64,000 nt of DNA from Sinotaia quadrata (GCA_028829895.1 CM054179.1:51533391-51597390), one strand, 5' to 3'. Positions 38,201-50,560 are shown, counted from the first letter of the stretch. Translations and numbers: made by a program. Notes: a model not told the origin generated them from the letters alone.

Positions 38201-39211
38201 TCCCTACAAAAAAAATAAAAAATTGGGAGCTGAAAGATCCAGAAACAATTGCCAAAGCAAGAAAATTGTGTTCATGGAAAATCATTGAGTCATTGGGATC
38301 TTGTAGGGATGAAATCATAAATCTTATTGCACAGTGTGAACAGATCTCTTATAGTTTAATGCAGTTGGATATTATAATGTTAAACATCTCAGACTTTGCT
38401 GCATGACTAATCTCAATCTTCACACATTTTCTGGGCTGCAGACTAAACATACACTACTGGATAATGAAGGCCTAATATTTTCAGTAGCATTAACACCAGT
38501 TTGGAATTGTGTTCCATAAAGATGCATGTTATGCTTAAACTTTAAAATCACAGAAAAATAGATTTTTGGTAGAAATTATTTTCTTCTGAAAATGTAGTTT
38601 TATCATACACATGCAGATATTAACTAACCATATAACGTTGATGACTTAATGGCATGTGTTCAGAGTTAATAGAGCAAGTCTCATTTCTCCTTCTGCCAAC
38701 TGCTCATGCCTACTGACTACTACAGAGTCAATAGAAGCAAATCACGTACACTATTTTTTTCTCACTTTAAAGCCATTGCCAGGCTGGTATGTGTATGCAT
38801 GCATGCATGTATGTGAGAGAGACTAAACATATATGGCAGTACATAAAATAATATAATCCTATAATAAAATACTTTTTAAAAATGTGTTCTCTTTTGATTT
38901 TATTTCTTTCATGATGAAAAATGCAAAATAACTGCCCTTGTGCATAAAATAGCAAGTTCTTTTGTTGTATTCTACAAGCATACATCATACAATTTCATTT
39001 TGTTGGTGTAAACAGTTTCCAGACCATCTGTCTTTTACTTGTGCAAAATAAGCACAACTACCTCACTTGGAGTAGGTAATTTCACTGCTTCTATAATTTT
39101 TTGTGTGCAGACTGTAAAGATGAAGAGCCACGCATCTTAGGACTTGCTATGGTGCCTGGTCACCACATCAAATCTGTCCAGATCGATCAGCCACTACAAA
39201 AAGTGTCCTAA
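35217..39211 (+). CDS. NAA38: N-alpha-acetyltransferase 38, NatC auxiliary subunit (Lsm domain), complete
   Basis: Exons are 35217-35228, 36006-36111, 36780-36851 and 39111-39211; the joined frame is 96 residues from ATG to TAA. The protein is one Sm/Lsm fold: an N-terminal helix (RQKLEKWLNHNM), the Sm1 motif (KIKMSDGRTLIGIFLCTDRD, then NIILG) and the Sm2-like motif (RILGLAMVPGHHIKSVQI). LGLAMVPGHHI and FLCTDRD are close to identical to vertebrate NAA38/LSMD1. In NatC it works with NAA30 and NAA35 to acetylate nascent proteins starting with Met plus a hydrophobic residue. Human NAA38 is 125 aa; the difference is a shorter N-terminus. Possible AATAAA polyadenylation signals lie at 39581 and 39867. 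Confidence 0.93.
36006..36111 (+). CDS. NAA38: NAA38 exon 2: N-terminal helix and Sm1 start
   Basis: Acceptor TGGTTTCAAG; donor GTTAGT. It encodes VDFGGIQMKSLGRQKLEKWL, then NHNMKIKMSDGRTLI and one base of a Gly codon. Confidence 0.93.
36780..36851 (+). CDS. NAA38: NAA38 exon 3: rest of Sm1
   Basis: Acceptor TTGGTAG; donor GTTAGT. It encodes IFLCTDRDGNIILGTCEEYI and KGP, finishing with one base of an Asp codon. Confidence 0.92.
39111..39211 (+). CDS. NAA38: NAA38 exon 4: Sm2 and C-terminus
   Basis: Acceptor TTGTGTGCAG. It encodes DCKDEEPRILGLAMVPGHHI, then KSVQIDQPLQKVS and TAA at 39209-39211. GLAMVPGHHI is the signature of the family. It is too short to stand out as an open frame. Confidence 0.95.
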
Positions 39212-42200
39212 TAATACTTATAAAAGGAAAAGATAGACTGTAAAAATCTTAATATTATTATCATTGTAAGGAACAGACCTCATTAACAAACAAAAAAATT
39301 GGCATCGAGCCTAGTAATATGTCTAAAAGTATTAGTATTTCATTTTGTTTAAGATTCTTTATTTTAATGTTCTGTTTTTGTTTATTTTCCATTTTGTTTC
39401 AAAACAACTTAAAGGCTTATTTTCTTGTATTGTTTGTTTCAACGTTTTGTCTGGTTAACACTTTTTAGCAACTTTTAAAAATAAGACCATGTTATTTTCA
39501 GGGGTACTCAAGCTGTCAGAGTATCCCATATTTTTTTCTAGATTACCTAATAAGTACCTACCTTAATTGAGCATCCAGAAAATAAAAGCAAAACTATTCC
39601 ACAAGTGTTAGGTAGAAGGTATCCAAAAATTAACATATTGTGGTCATTAATTGATAAGTGTATTTAAATGATGTTTTTAAAATTGACTCTCTGTATAATT
39701 TAATGTTAAAAAATAGGTTTTCCATAGTGTTAGTATACCTACATTCTGTATAATTTAATGTTAAAAAATATGCTATAAAATTTAACTGCATATTTTGTAA
39801 TAAGTTATCTTCTTGGGATTTTCGTTGATTTATTTTGGGTTTTTTTGGCAGGGAGAACTCTTCCTGAATAAAAATTTCTTATTAAAAACATACATAATTC
39901 ACACTCAGCTTAATCATTTGGAATTATGAATATATTTGAAAACATTAAAAAGTGAAATCATCACATTTACTTTGTTGATGCTGACCAAATGAAATTTGAA
40001 TTGTTTGGCAAGTAGTTTATTTGTATATTTTCTTAAATAGGTATCTAATTTTGGTAAGCATTGCACTTTTAAAATTTTTAATTTATTTCATCATTTAAAA
40101 AAATATATATTTGATAGATGATTATTTTAGTGTAAAGTAGTTTATGATATTTGTCTACAAATCCCAGATCTCTAAATATGATGAGAGAAAGAGGCTGCTG
40201 TCTTCAGTCAGTGTTCTTCAAATTGATGATACTTTTAAATAGGTTATTGCCAAGCGTGGTTTCCTAATGCTTCTTAGGAAATTTCCTTAGTTTGGAAGGA
40301 ATGAAATCAGAAAAAAAAATTACTGCACAGATTGTTAATAATTATATTTGTCATGTAAATCTTATATCAAAACTGCAAATTCCTGCTACAAAAAAAACCT
40401 GACTGTAACAAAGTGACAAAATCTCTTCTATTAATTAATATCTTTTGTTATTTGCATTTACAACTAATTCGGATTTCAATGATATGTATGTTCCTTTAAA
40501 AGCTTGTTGACTTGCATCAAGGTCTTAGTATTTCCTAAGTAAATTCATTTATTGAAAGAAAAACTTCCCATAATACCTCTCACTGCCACTTGGAATGAAC
40601 TGCAATTAAAGATAGAAAGAAATCATATACACATAAGAGAGTTTAATAACAATCATTAATAGATTTAATACTCCTCCATTTGTTAACTATGTTTCAGAAT
40701 TGTATCATTTTAAATTCACTCCTGTATTTCATTTTTGCTTCATTCTCATTTGATACATATAATTCAGTCTTATTTCATGATGTGCTTTTTATTTGGATCA
40801 CTCATAAATCCTTAATTGTTAGTTATATGCTTTGAACTTGTCTACCTATATTAATCTTCATTAGTCTACATTTACTTCTTCATTTGTTCCAATTAGTCTA
40901 CATTTACTTCTTCATTTGTTCCAGTTTCTTCCTGATTTATTTTGTTTAACTTTTCTTCTTTAGGCAGATTAGTTGTAGAGCTGATCGAAAGAAAAATTCT
41001 GTAAATAGTAAAATATTGACTTGAGTATATCGTAACTTGCTTTGTGTGGGTGGTAATAATGGACGCTAGACTTTGTATTTGACCAAGTTATATTGTGTAA
41101 GAATGCAATCTGTCTTAGCATCAAGTACTGAATATACCAATAATACATTGAAATTTGTATTATATGTAAACATAACTTTGCACGTAGTGATGTCAGAAAA
41201 TTTTTAACAGAGCTAATTATTTACAAATAACCTAATTAATAAAATGTTTTCATTGGTAATGCATGTCTAATTAAGTACCATAACCAGTTGAGCAAAATGC
41301 TGTGTAGTGTGTGTCATAGGCTGTCTCAAAAATAAATTGAGTTCATTTGTTGGGGATATCCTGTTGAGAGAAGATGACTGATGAATCTTCTCTACTAATG
41401 TTAGTTTAAAGTGAAATGACTGTGACAGATTTGGAGGAAGAAAATGATGATTAAGACATTAGAAACTGGATTAAAGGAAGAATATATATCAAACACTCAT
41501 TTGCACAACAGATAAAATACCAGTTGTGATTCATCGATGTGCAGGAAATAATATGTTGAAAAGGCTAGGGTTGTTGACCTTTCCTTTTCTCTTATTGACT
41601 TATGTGCACCTCCTCATCTTTAAATTGTGACAATTTTGTTTTACACAAGATAGTTATTTTCTTTTAAAGACTGCATGCTTTGTTTTATAGTTATGATGTC
41701 ACAGAAAGATGTACACAATTAGAGGGAAATACAGCACGAAGAGTCTTGTACTTGAACAGTCAGTAACACTTAGAAGTAAAAGGAATATTGTGGTCTGCAG
41801 TTTTTATTAAAATTTAAACATAAAATAATTGACTGCTGATTGCAATACACCTTTGACTATATATAATACTGTAGCTATTGCAAACATCCATCACACTTTA
41901 TATACATGTTTTAGCAATTGTTTTTGTTTTTCTTTCACATGATTAAGTTCATTAATGGTTTTCAAGCTATGCTTTGGTGTTAAACTGTTCAACATCTCTG
42001 AGGTATTGATCCATAAAATATTACAGCCAGTTTTAGTAATATACGTTTTCAAGAATATAAAGTTAATAATAAGAATTATTGCATGTCGCAGGTTTATTTG
42101 TCTTTTTTTCACATCTAGACACATAATTTAATAATAATAGTAGTAGCAAATGTGTAATTTTGTTAAGATTAAAATATATTTTCACAATTATCAGAATACC

Positions 42201-44494
42201 AAAACAGGTGTTTCTGTGCCATGTAAAGTTTAGACTTCTGATGTAAACAATTACTTTTTGGAAGATTGTGAATTTAGGGAGATAATTGAAGTTGTTCCTG
42301 TTTTAATTCTTTAGCATTTTTAAAACAAAATGTTTTTTAATTTTTTTTTTAATACTTCAGGACACGATAATATTTTTCTGTGTGAATATTTTGTTAAATT
42401 TGTATTTGATATGAATGAATGTTTTGATTAATATATTACTGGTAGTATATCAGAGTGGGTGTGCGGATTCATGAATGTATTTACTGAATTGCAGTTGTCT
42501 ACAAACAGTAATACTCTATTTGAAATATTTTGTTTTCCATATTTTTTGTAGCATTTACTTGGAATATTTTTGTTACTGTGTCTGTTTATGATGTTCTTGT
42601 ATGGAAGTGGTGACATCTCATTAAACTGACTAAACTGATGCAGTTGTTGATCAGAGTTTTAGAGAGAAAAAATAACATGGTTGTGTCAGTTTTAATTACT
42701 TAAGTAAAATATTAAATGTGTGTGTGTGCGCGTGCATGTGTATATACTATTCTGAATTGTAAAATAGTGCACTAAAATTAAAAGCATTTGTTTATATTGA
42801 TAATATATATTGAGAATAAGGAATAATTGAGTTATTCCAAGACAAATATATATTTAAATATTTGGTATGTAAAAGAATAACTGTACGTGATTATTGATTC
42901 TAGACAAGGTTATCAGAAAGGGAGTTTAAAATAAGAATAATGTATGATTATGAGATGAACATCATGCATGAAATCAGACCGAGATGCCACATTAGTAGGT
43001 GTCGTTTACAAATAAGTATTTACATATTAAATACATGCATGATTTTAAGTTTTCCTTCAGAGGTGAGACATACGGAACATTTGTTTAGCAGGGTTTCTGG
43101 AGATCATACTAGAGGCAGGAACAGATCCTTGGATATAACCATTTCAGCATTGAGAGACAATGAATTGGTGACAAAAACTGAGTTTCACAATATTGACTTC
43201 AAGCCCAGTAGGAAGAACATGTGAAAAAGTAGGTTTATAGTACATGTATAATGAAAGTTTTAACATGTAAAATACTTTTGATGTGAATCAACATGTGGAA
43301 GATCACTTTAGATCATGTCACCCTAGGGCTTAGCATATTCATAGGCATAATAATACACTTTTAAGTGGCATTTCTGAATTCAAGTAAATATATTGAAATT
43401 ATCCACGATCCTTGGAATGTTGATTTGTAAAGGGTGGGAGCCTGGTTGGATGGAGGTGTTAAGGTATTATTCATGTTTATATGTTTCTTGCTTATGATTA
43501 AAAATTAAAATTACTAATACACACACTATAAATGGCACCTAACATATAAGTGAACACTTTATTTAATGTTTTAAAGAAAGTTAACTGATATTCAGAGAGT
43601 ACAGTGAGTGAGACCTCATCAAGTCTATACTAAAAGCCTTTTCTATTTTCCCTTACACACACTCCTTCCAATTGAGAAAGTAACTTAAATTTCAGGATAA
43701 CCTATTCAGCACTGAGTATTAATTGAAAATTTAACAGTAATCTTTGTTATTATTTAGCAATAGTCTTCATTTTGGCTTGAAGTGTACGTTATTACTGTCA
43801 ATTCCATGTGCTTCTCTTCTCATGTAGAGCACTGGTTAGCTGCTATTCTCTTGGGGCTAACATGGGCACTCCTTTGCTGTATTAGTTCTCTCAAGCACAA
43901 CAACAATTGTAGCAATTTCCATTAAGTTCCTTGTACCAGAAATTTCTCCATGTAATCAGCTTACCTTGCCACCATACATAATGGAGTGCAGTGTATTCCT
44001 TACACAGTGCAGTATATACGTTTCACATCTACCACGGTCAAAGCAGTTTATAATGAGTGAGAACCAGGAGATTCAGGTAAAATAAGGAAAGGCTGCTTTT
44101 TCCCTATAAAATATAATCAGGGAACAAACTCTAAGTTTCCAGTTTATTAATTTTTAACTCCATTCTTTCTTACATTTAAGTCTCAACTTACAGTTTCCTG
44201 CAATGTTATTTATTAGCCTGATATATGCACACAGTATAATAAATACAGCATATCAATTTGTGAACAGGTTCACTATCAAGTGTTTAGCAAACTACATATA
44301 AACATTGTAGTTCACAATTTGTAGAAATAATGGTCTACTCACGTAATACATCTCTACGTAAAACACAAGTATAACATATCAATAGCAAATATACATATTT
44401 CTAAGTCAATTCTCTCTCAATTAGTCAGTTAGTTCACCATTAAGCTTATGGCTGCCTTTCATGATCAGACTTCATGCCACTCCAAGAGATGAAT
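39212..44494. other. Intergenic, after NAA38
   Basis: AT-rich. It holds a small duplication at 39691/39747, a 32-bp tandem pair at 40861-40924 and a TG/CG-rich stretch near 42717-42745. The open frame ending at 43224 is discussed as a finding. No supported gene. Confidence 0.6.
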
Positions 44495-45345
44495 GAACAG
44501 CTCGAATTAAATCTCTGAGGCGTTCGCTGAATCGCCAACAGAACATTTTCTCAAAGCAGTCGGCAGATTTTAGTGCAGCATGTGAGGTCAGTTACGAGAT
44601 TTTGTTGATAATATCAACATCTGGCCGACCTTTCACTGATGGTGATTTTGTCAAGCAATGTATGATTACTGCATCAGAAAAGTTGTGTCCGGAAGCTGTT
44701 CGCAAACTGCAGATGGTGGCTTTGAATCGTTTGACAGTTCAACGAAGAATTTCACACTTCTCAGCAGACGTGACAAGACAGCTTGCAAACAAAGCAGCCA
44801 ACTTTAACATGTCCGCAGAATACCAGCTTTAACTTACTGATCTCCAGGAATCTGATGAATTGCATGCTACTTACTGAGAAAACAGTTTGCTTGACTTCTA
44901 CATTGCCTGATACATTTGCTCATCTGAAAGATAACACACTTGTGCACACCAGCATACTTGGCAGCACATACTGCTGCAAACAGGCTTTCTCATAGATGAA
45001 ACTGAACAAAAGCAACACCTGCGATCAGCTGACTGATGATAATCTGGAAGCAGTTTTGCATCTTTCAACGTCCAACATCAAGCCGGACATTTTGAAGCTT
45101 GCAGATGACATGCAGCACTATTCATCACACTGACTTTGTGAAAGTTGACGTATCATACATTTTTAGAATGAGTCTTAGTATGCAACTTCTTTGTCGTAAT
45201 TATAGTCTTAATCGTTATTTGTGTGTTCTTAGATGTGATGTCCATCTTGTATGGGACGATTTGATCTTCACTTTTTTGTGGCCCCCGGTGGTTTCGACAA
45301 GTCATATTGTGGCCTCTGACTCAAAAAGTCTGTGCACCATGTGCT
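44495..45345 (+). pseudogene. Internally deleted hAT transposase relic (GTF2IRD2/ZBED-type)
   Basis: From 44495 to 44832 the + strand encodes the N-terminal part typical of GTF2IRD2-like hAT transposases (FSAACEVSYEILLIIS, RPFTDGDFVKQCM, RLTVQRRISHFSADV). Directly after a stop come pieces of the C-terminal part: LTDLQESDELHATY, then SILGSTYCCKQAFS, a stop, MKLNKSN, QLTDDNLEAVLHLSTSNIKP. The catalytic middle, normally a few hundred residues, is missing at the junction near 44832. Frameshifts and two or more stops confirm it is dead. GTGGCCCCC near 45280 resembles the outer part of such elements. No terminal repeats or target duplication were defined. Confidence 0.85.
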
Positions 45346-46745
45346 TTACATGTATAAATTATATTCACATTTATTATCCGACATAATAGATCTGAGGATC
45401 TTTTCCCTTTTTGTTTGTATTGTAAATTAAATTATATTTATTGAATTATAGCTGCATAAATCGAAAATGGTTGATACAAAGCGTGTAGTCACCATAAACG
45501 CGAAAATGTTTCAGTATTTTAAATATGGCGGACGTTTAACAACAGTGTATTTGCGTTCGTGTCCTCTCCATATATAGAACTTTGTGAGTTCAACCATAAC
45601 GTGCAGGATATAGGTATATATTTTTTTAAAGAGTGATACAATTAAAATATTTGCTGAACATACAAATTCTCCATACAAAGGGTGGGGTTTTTTAGATGTT
45701 ATCTTGCAAAACTCTGACATAATATATTCCAGTTAGAATCTTAAAAAACTCACACAAACACACATATGCATTTTATTTAGAATTTAAATTTTATTAGAGC
45801 ATTTTTTAATTATGATATTATCTTCTTTTAATAACACGAGGGAGAACAAAATGTCCCGCTAAATGTGTAAAGATAGGAAAATCATACAGAAGTGTTGGTA
45901 TAAAACTACCTAAAATTTTGCTTCATTTCAAACAAATTCACAAAATCTGAACTGAAACATGGTATTACAGTGACGCTTCATTCTAATCCATTCAGCGGTT
46001 TGTTTTTATTCAATTTTTATTTTAAAAAAATATATAGGTGGTTGAATATATATGCAGACGTAGCTCGTAAATTAAAAAAATAAATACACGTAAATGATTT
46101 AATGGCTCAAAACTAGCGAGTGTCAATGACAAATGAGTACATCAAAGCAGCGTTTGTTAAGGTCTATACAAGAAAATAAATTATTTCAAATTTAAATTAA
46201 ACACGAGAAGGGAAGTCCGGAAAAGGGTGCGCAAATTGTTCGTACCCATTTCCGGTAGAAATTACACTATAAAGAGTGCCACACTCGTCAATAGTTTAAT
46301 AAAATGGTCATCAGTTAAAGTGTAGAGTTTAGTTATGTTCTTTTTTTGTTGCTCCTAAGGCTTTAGTGAGAAAAAATATTTTATGTCCTTAAATTTCCAA
46401 GAAATGTATAATTATCGGAGCGGCACGTCTTTCTATCACAACTTACCACATTACATCTATTATCGCTATATAGTACTGCAGTTCCCATCTTATTTCGATC
46501 ACATAAAATACAGTTCTAAATTAAATTTAAAGTATTGAATTTTGATTAAAATTATGTACGTTTGATACACAGACTTAGTGTATAGCAGCTTTATTTATTG
46601 GTTCTAACATGGCATCAGGATAAACACTCCAGTTTGTTGGGCACATTTGTGGACCAAACTCCGCAAGAAACAAAACTTCAGTTTTAAATACAAAATAATT
46701 TATATTAAGTTTTTATATAATTGTCTTGATAAGCTTTTAAAAGCC
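45346..46745. promoter_or_regulatory. Intergenic with two promoter-like patches
   Basis: Near 45520 AATATGGCGGACG resembles a YY1 site of the kind found at transcription starts. At 46204-46260 there are TCCGGAAAAGG and CATTTCCGGTAG, two ETS-type cores in a local CpG-bearing patch. Either could be the caspase promoter or that of an unseen non-coding transcript. No coding gene is visible. Confidence 0.3.
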
Positions 46746-46937
46746 ATATTTGGTAGACTAAATCCCTATTTCTATACTTTTGTTACCAATTTTAAAGTGA
46801 CCCGAACTTTGGTACTGCTCATGATGATATTTTTGAAGTAAACAACTCAGGTGGAGAATGTAATAGAAACTTGTTAATGTAATCTAAACCAGTTCCAACT
46901 GGATGAGTAATTTTTCTAACTAATAGTCTCACAGTTG
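46746..46937 (+). repeat. Dispersed repeat family A, copy 2
   Basis: Second copy of the element at 17510-17722, same orientation and similar length. Shared words include AAATCCCTATTTCTA, AAGTAAACAACT and AACCAGTTCCAACTGGATGA. Confidence 0.75.
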
Positions 46938-47274
46938 TTCATAACAAATTCATCCAATGGGGATGGACTGAAAGTTATATTGTTGAAGAAAGTCTATATT
47001 CAAGTCCAGGCATAAAGGCGATCGTTAGCTTATGGTAAGTTAAGTGACTGATAAATAAATAATGGACTTAGAAATATTTTGTACATATCTGTGATTGATC
47101 TATGATTTAATTGGAGAATGCTTATGTAATTGAACCATTATAACTATGTTCACTAATTTGATTACGCTGCACATTATACTTGTGAATTTTGATTGATGCT
47201 ATATTTCTTATGCTATGTGTGTATCAAACTGTTATAGGATTTGTAAGTTGAGAATATCTGTTAGAGAGAAAGGA

Positions 47275-47820
47275 GTTATAGAGATGAAATATGCCTGAAA
47301 TTTAGCACTGCAGAGAACAGTGTGCCTTTTTTACACTTCAGGCTACAGTGACAACTGAACTCTATCTGATCTGTGATCATGTTGGAGTGTGTATCCAGCA
47401 TTATCGTCGAACTTATCAGTAACATGTTGCTGTAAGTTGATTCCTGTGAATTCTGTTCGAGAGCCAATACAGTGAAAATGGTGACTTGAGTTTGGCCTTA
47501 AGTATTCACGAAGATTATTTTGAACATTCCTCATCATGTGCTGAGTAACATAACAAAAAAATCCTCTTGATGTGCTTGATAGCATAAAGGAAATTTGGGA
47601 TGATTCTCCACCATGTTTAGAGAGCGCATCGAAGATTCTAGTTGTCTAACATGCCTAGAAGGGGGTACACGAGACCATCATCTAAATAAGAGAGGCAGTA
47701 ACTTGATGCAAACTGCAAGACTGTGAACACATGCTAGTGACATTGGCCAGGTTATTTACATTGACTAGACCCGTTCAGCATCCTTGGGATGAAATTGGTC
47801 ACAAAAGCATGCAGGCTTAG
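47275..47820 (+). pseudogene. Possible Tc1/mariner transposase relic
   Basis: Near 47740-47815 the + strand reads WPGYLH, stop, LDPF and, after a frameshift, HPWDEIGHKSM. This resembles the WPA-SPDLNPIEH-WDE block at the end of the Tc1-family catalytic domain. The upstream part (47275-47735) is GC-richer than its surroundings but too decayed to read. The call rests on one short motif. Confidence 0.38.
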
Positions 47821-48358
47821 ATTTAGCATGCTTTCCATTCTAATTTTAACTAATTGGTCTGAAGTAAACATGTATGCTGCCTCAACGTTTAAAATTAATC
47901 AATATGTCTATAATAAGTAGTAATTTAAAATTTTAAAATCCATTGATTATAATTACAGTTGGTTTTAATTTTTTAGACACTGACCCGTTCAATTATTGTT
48001 TAGTGGAAATCAGTATGGATACTGAACGAATTTGATTATATATATAATCATTTGACTACTGATGTCTATGCCAGGATAAATTGGATGATTGTCTCATGTT
48101 AATTGAAGATTGTTGTGAAGCAATGTAAATGTCAATGTTCTTTTGATTGCATTTCTTATATGTATATTTGATTGTTGATTTAATAAATTTATTGTTAAAT
48201 TTATTGACCTTCTTACACATACTGACAACCTTATGTTGGAAAGATAGTAGGTGGATGGGGGCTCGCTAAATATTGATTACAGTCAGATTTATCTTATCCT
48301 TTGGTAAGAAGTTTTCCACCTACGGAAATATTGTGTGACAGTGAATGTTTGTCTTAAT

Positions 48359-48531
48359 GTTGTGGAAGAGAGAAAACGTTTACAGCACCCGCATATCCGC
48401 CAAGTGATATAGATGAGTGGTGTCTTCTGGAAAATTGTTAATAACATAAATTAAGATTCTCATCACTTGTAATTAGTTACGGATAATAAGAATAATAATC
48501 ATATACATAACTAGGGTGGCGTTGTGTCGTA
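48359..48531 (-). repeat. Dispersed repeat family B, copy 1 (inverted relative to copy 2)
   Basis: The reverse complement of this stretch matches 52991-53170 over most of its length. Shared words include TTACAAGTGATGAGAATCTT, AATTTATGTTAT, CACTTGGCG, ATATGCGGG and CTCTCTTCCACAACA. The copies lie 4.5 kb apart. The class is unknown. Confidence 0.85.
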
Positions 48532-48659
48532 CCATAATTATTATCAATTCCTGTACATTTTATTTGATGTAACTCTATCACTTTTAAGTAGACTTAGGGC
48601 CCCTATTTTCTCTAGGTGATATTACTAAAGCCGGTATATTGTCAAAATCTTTAAGACTG

Positions 48660-49460
48660 ATGCACACAAAACATATATATATATGTATTTACTTTGAGTT
48701 GACGTTACTGCCGCAAACAGATCGTTGTAGCGAAATGACAGATATATATAGCTGCCACAACCATCGGATCAGCTATCAGCGGTCTCGCTTCTAAAGATAG
48801 AAAATTGACAGCTTAATACTCTAGTCTACACTGCAAATTGACTTCTAAGATGACAGTTATTATATATGGTTTAGTTTAAATTATAGCTATTTATATTACT
48901 ACAGGCTATCGTATAGTCGCGGTGACGCTAAAGTCCACAGAATTAAATACTCAGTCGTACCTCAAACTGAATGGATTAAATTAATCCCATGCAAATGTAA
49001 GTTTGAAGAAAAACTGGTAATACAACTCGCAAAGTTAAATCCAGAACCGACAATTTACCAAACTCGCAGCTAGAACCGCGCCACTGTCTAATCCCTGGAT
49101 CTCGCAAACCACATCATTCTAAACAAGTCTCGCTCATAGAGGATCTTTAAATCATTATGGTACGAGTGTTACATATTAAGTAATATATTTATAATTATTC
49201 AGTAAAACATTATATATAATAAGATGCAAATGTTGTCTGAGTACGCGAAAGCGGCGGAAGCCGGAAGCGCCCCCTACACTCAATCAAATCAATCAATTGT
49301 CTGAGTTATATTAAAATTATATAAATGTACTGCATCAAGAAGTGATTACAAGTTGTAGTGGCTTGTGTGTGTGAAGCGAACCGCAACTCCAAGCCAATGC
49401 AGCCCACACAACAATTTAACAAAATTATTCCTTTAGTTTAGATCAGACAAATCTAATTGC
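48660..49460. promoter_or_regulatory. CpG-bearing intergenic patch, possible upstream start region of the caspase gene
   Basis: Compared with its AT-rich surroundings this stretch is rich in CG dinucleotides. It contains GCGGCGGAAGCCGGAAGCGC (49249-49268), with two ETS-type cores, and CCAAT near 49395. The caspase start exon begins with untranslated sequence after a splice acceptor at 52399, so a non-coding first exon must lie upstream and this is one candidate. It could also be a transposon fragment. Confidence 0.3.
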
Positions 49461-49792
49461 ATCGGTTTGCTGCGGATTCAAGTTAGTATTTTTTTAAAAA
49501 ATAACTTTTTAATATCCCTGATTTTGTTTTATTTGTGGTGGGTTTTGTTGTGTTGGTGGGTTGGTTGTTGTTCTTTTTATGGCCTGTTTTGGAATTGTCT
49601 CCGGCGTTGTCCGTAGGGGTGATGGTGCTAGAAGTGGAGGAAAAAACAACTATTTATTGTGTTGCATAGAAAATTGACTATTTGACGGCTGAAGTAGTTT
49701 TGCATTTCTCAAGTTTTCTTTCTAATGCCATAAGTTGGTCATCTTGTTGATCTTTTCAGATGGCTCAAGCATATTTCTTTTGCTTTGTGTCT

Positions 49793-49990
49793 TCCTTCAT
49801 TGTTTGAGGATTTGCACTGCTTTGTTTTCCTTTAGTGTCTGGGGATTTGTACTCCTTTTTTCTCCCCGTTAATGTTTGGGGATTTGCACTTCTTTTCCTT
49901 TTAGTGTTTGGGGATTTTGGGCTTCTTTGTTTCCTTTAGTGTTTGGGGATTTGTACTTCTTTGTTTTCCTTTTGTACTCCTTGATTTGAT
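49793..49990. repeat. Minisatellite, about 40-bp unit, five copies
   Basis: The core TTTAGTGTTTGGGGATTTG, followed by TACTTCTTTG or a variant, recurs about five times with substitutions and small indels. Confidence 0.85.
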
Positions 49991-50089
49991 ACTTGTTTCC
50001 TTCATCTGGGTAATGCTGGATCAACATAAAACACGTCAACTTCCATAGTCACTGAAAATTGATTTGATTCCCATCATGTACTAATAAAA

Positions 50090-50212
50090 AACTGAGCAAT
50101 ACGGTAAGATTAGCAGAGAACAGAATGGAATGGAGGAAACTGGTTGCTAGGTCATCAGTGGTGCCCCAACGGTCGACAAGACTAAGAGATAGATAGATAG
50201 AATGATAGATGT
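50090..50212 (+). mobile_element. LINE 3' end with GATA-type tail
   Basis: The + strand from about 50115 encodes NRMEWRKLVARSSVVPQRS, then TRLRDR. This resembles the last residues of invertebrate LINE reverse-transcriptase proteins (R-x-W-R-x-L-V-A followed by a Pro-rich end). It is followed at once by AGATAGATAGATAGA, the kind of simple tail such elements carry. Only the extreme 3' end is present, as expected for 5'-truncated insertions. Confidence 0.65.
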
Positions 50213-50279
50213 ACTAATAAAACTGAAAAGTGTTAAGTCATTGCTGTAACTGATAATATGCAATGTGTTAGATATAGTT

Positions 50280-50560
50280 CAAATAAGAGGATAAATAATG
50301 TATGTTATTGGAGGGCTTTGTCCCCCCCCCCACCCTGACGGGAGGGCGGTTCTGCCCTTCACCTCAGACGTACCGCTAGGCTGTGGGGCTCCCCCCAGTG
50401 GCAGCCCAAGACTGAGAACATTGTGAAGATGAAAGATCTATTGCGGCTTCTGGGGTGAGAGCATAATCTTCATCATAGTAATGTGGTAAGCTGTGGTGGT
50501 TGTGGTGAAAAGACGGTCGCCATCGGAGATTCCCGGAAGCTCACAGGTTCAGTCTTCTGT
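50280..50560. other. GC-rich island of unknown nature
   Basis: A run of ten C's opens a patch of markedly higher GC (50325-50550), with a GGGGTGAGAG donor-like site near 50452 and CCCGGAAGC near 50533. It may be a non-coding first exon and promoter of the caspase gene or a transposon piece. No protein is recognised. Confidence 0.35.

Larger units (their letters stand above)
35229..39110 (+). other. NAA38: NAA38 introns
   Basis: Three introns: 35229-36005, 36112-36779 and 36852-39110. The last contains an unassigned open stretch at 38197-38406 and a GC-richer patch near 37850-37950 that may be an old dispersed repeat. No gene is recognised inside. Confidence 0.75.

Noticed and set aside
38197..38406. 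69-codon open frame in the last NAA38 intron
   Set aside because: It has no recognisable domain or splice context and the gene reads cleanly without it.
47343..47585. 80-codon - strand open frame with DDNAGYTLQHD
   Set aside because: It recalls a transposase DDN-A-H motif, but it is on the strand opposite the WDE-like signature and does not extend; too weak to call.
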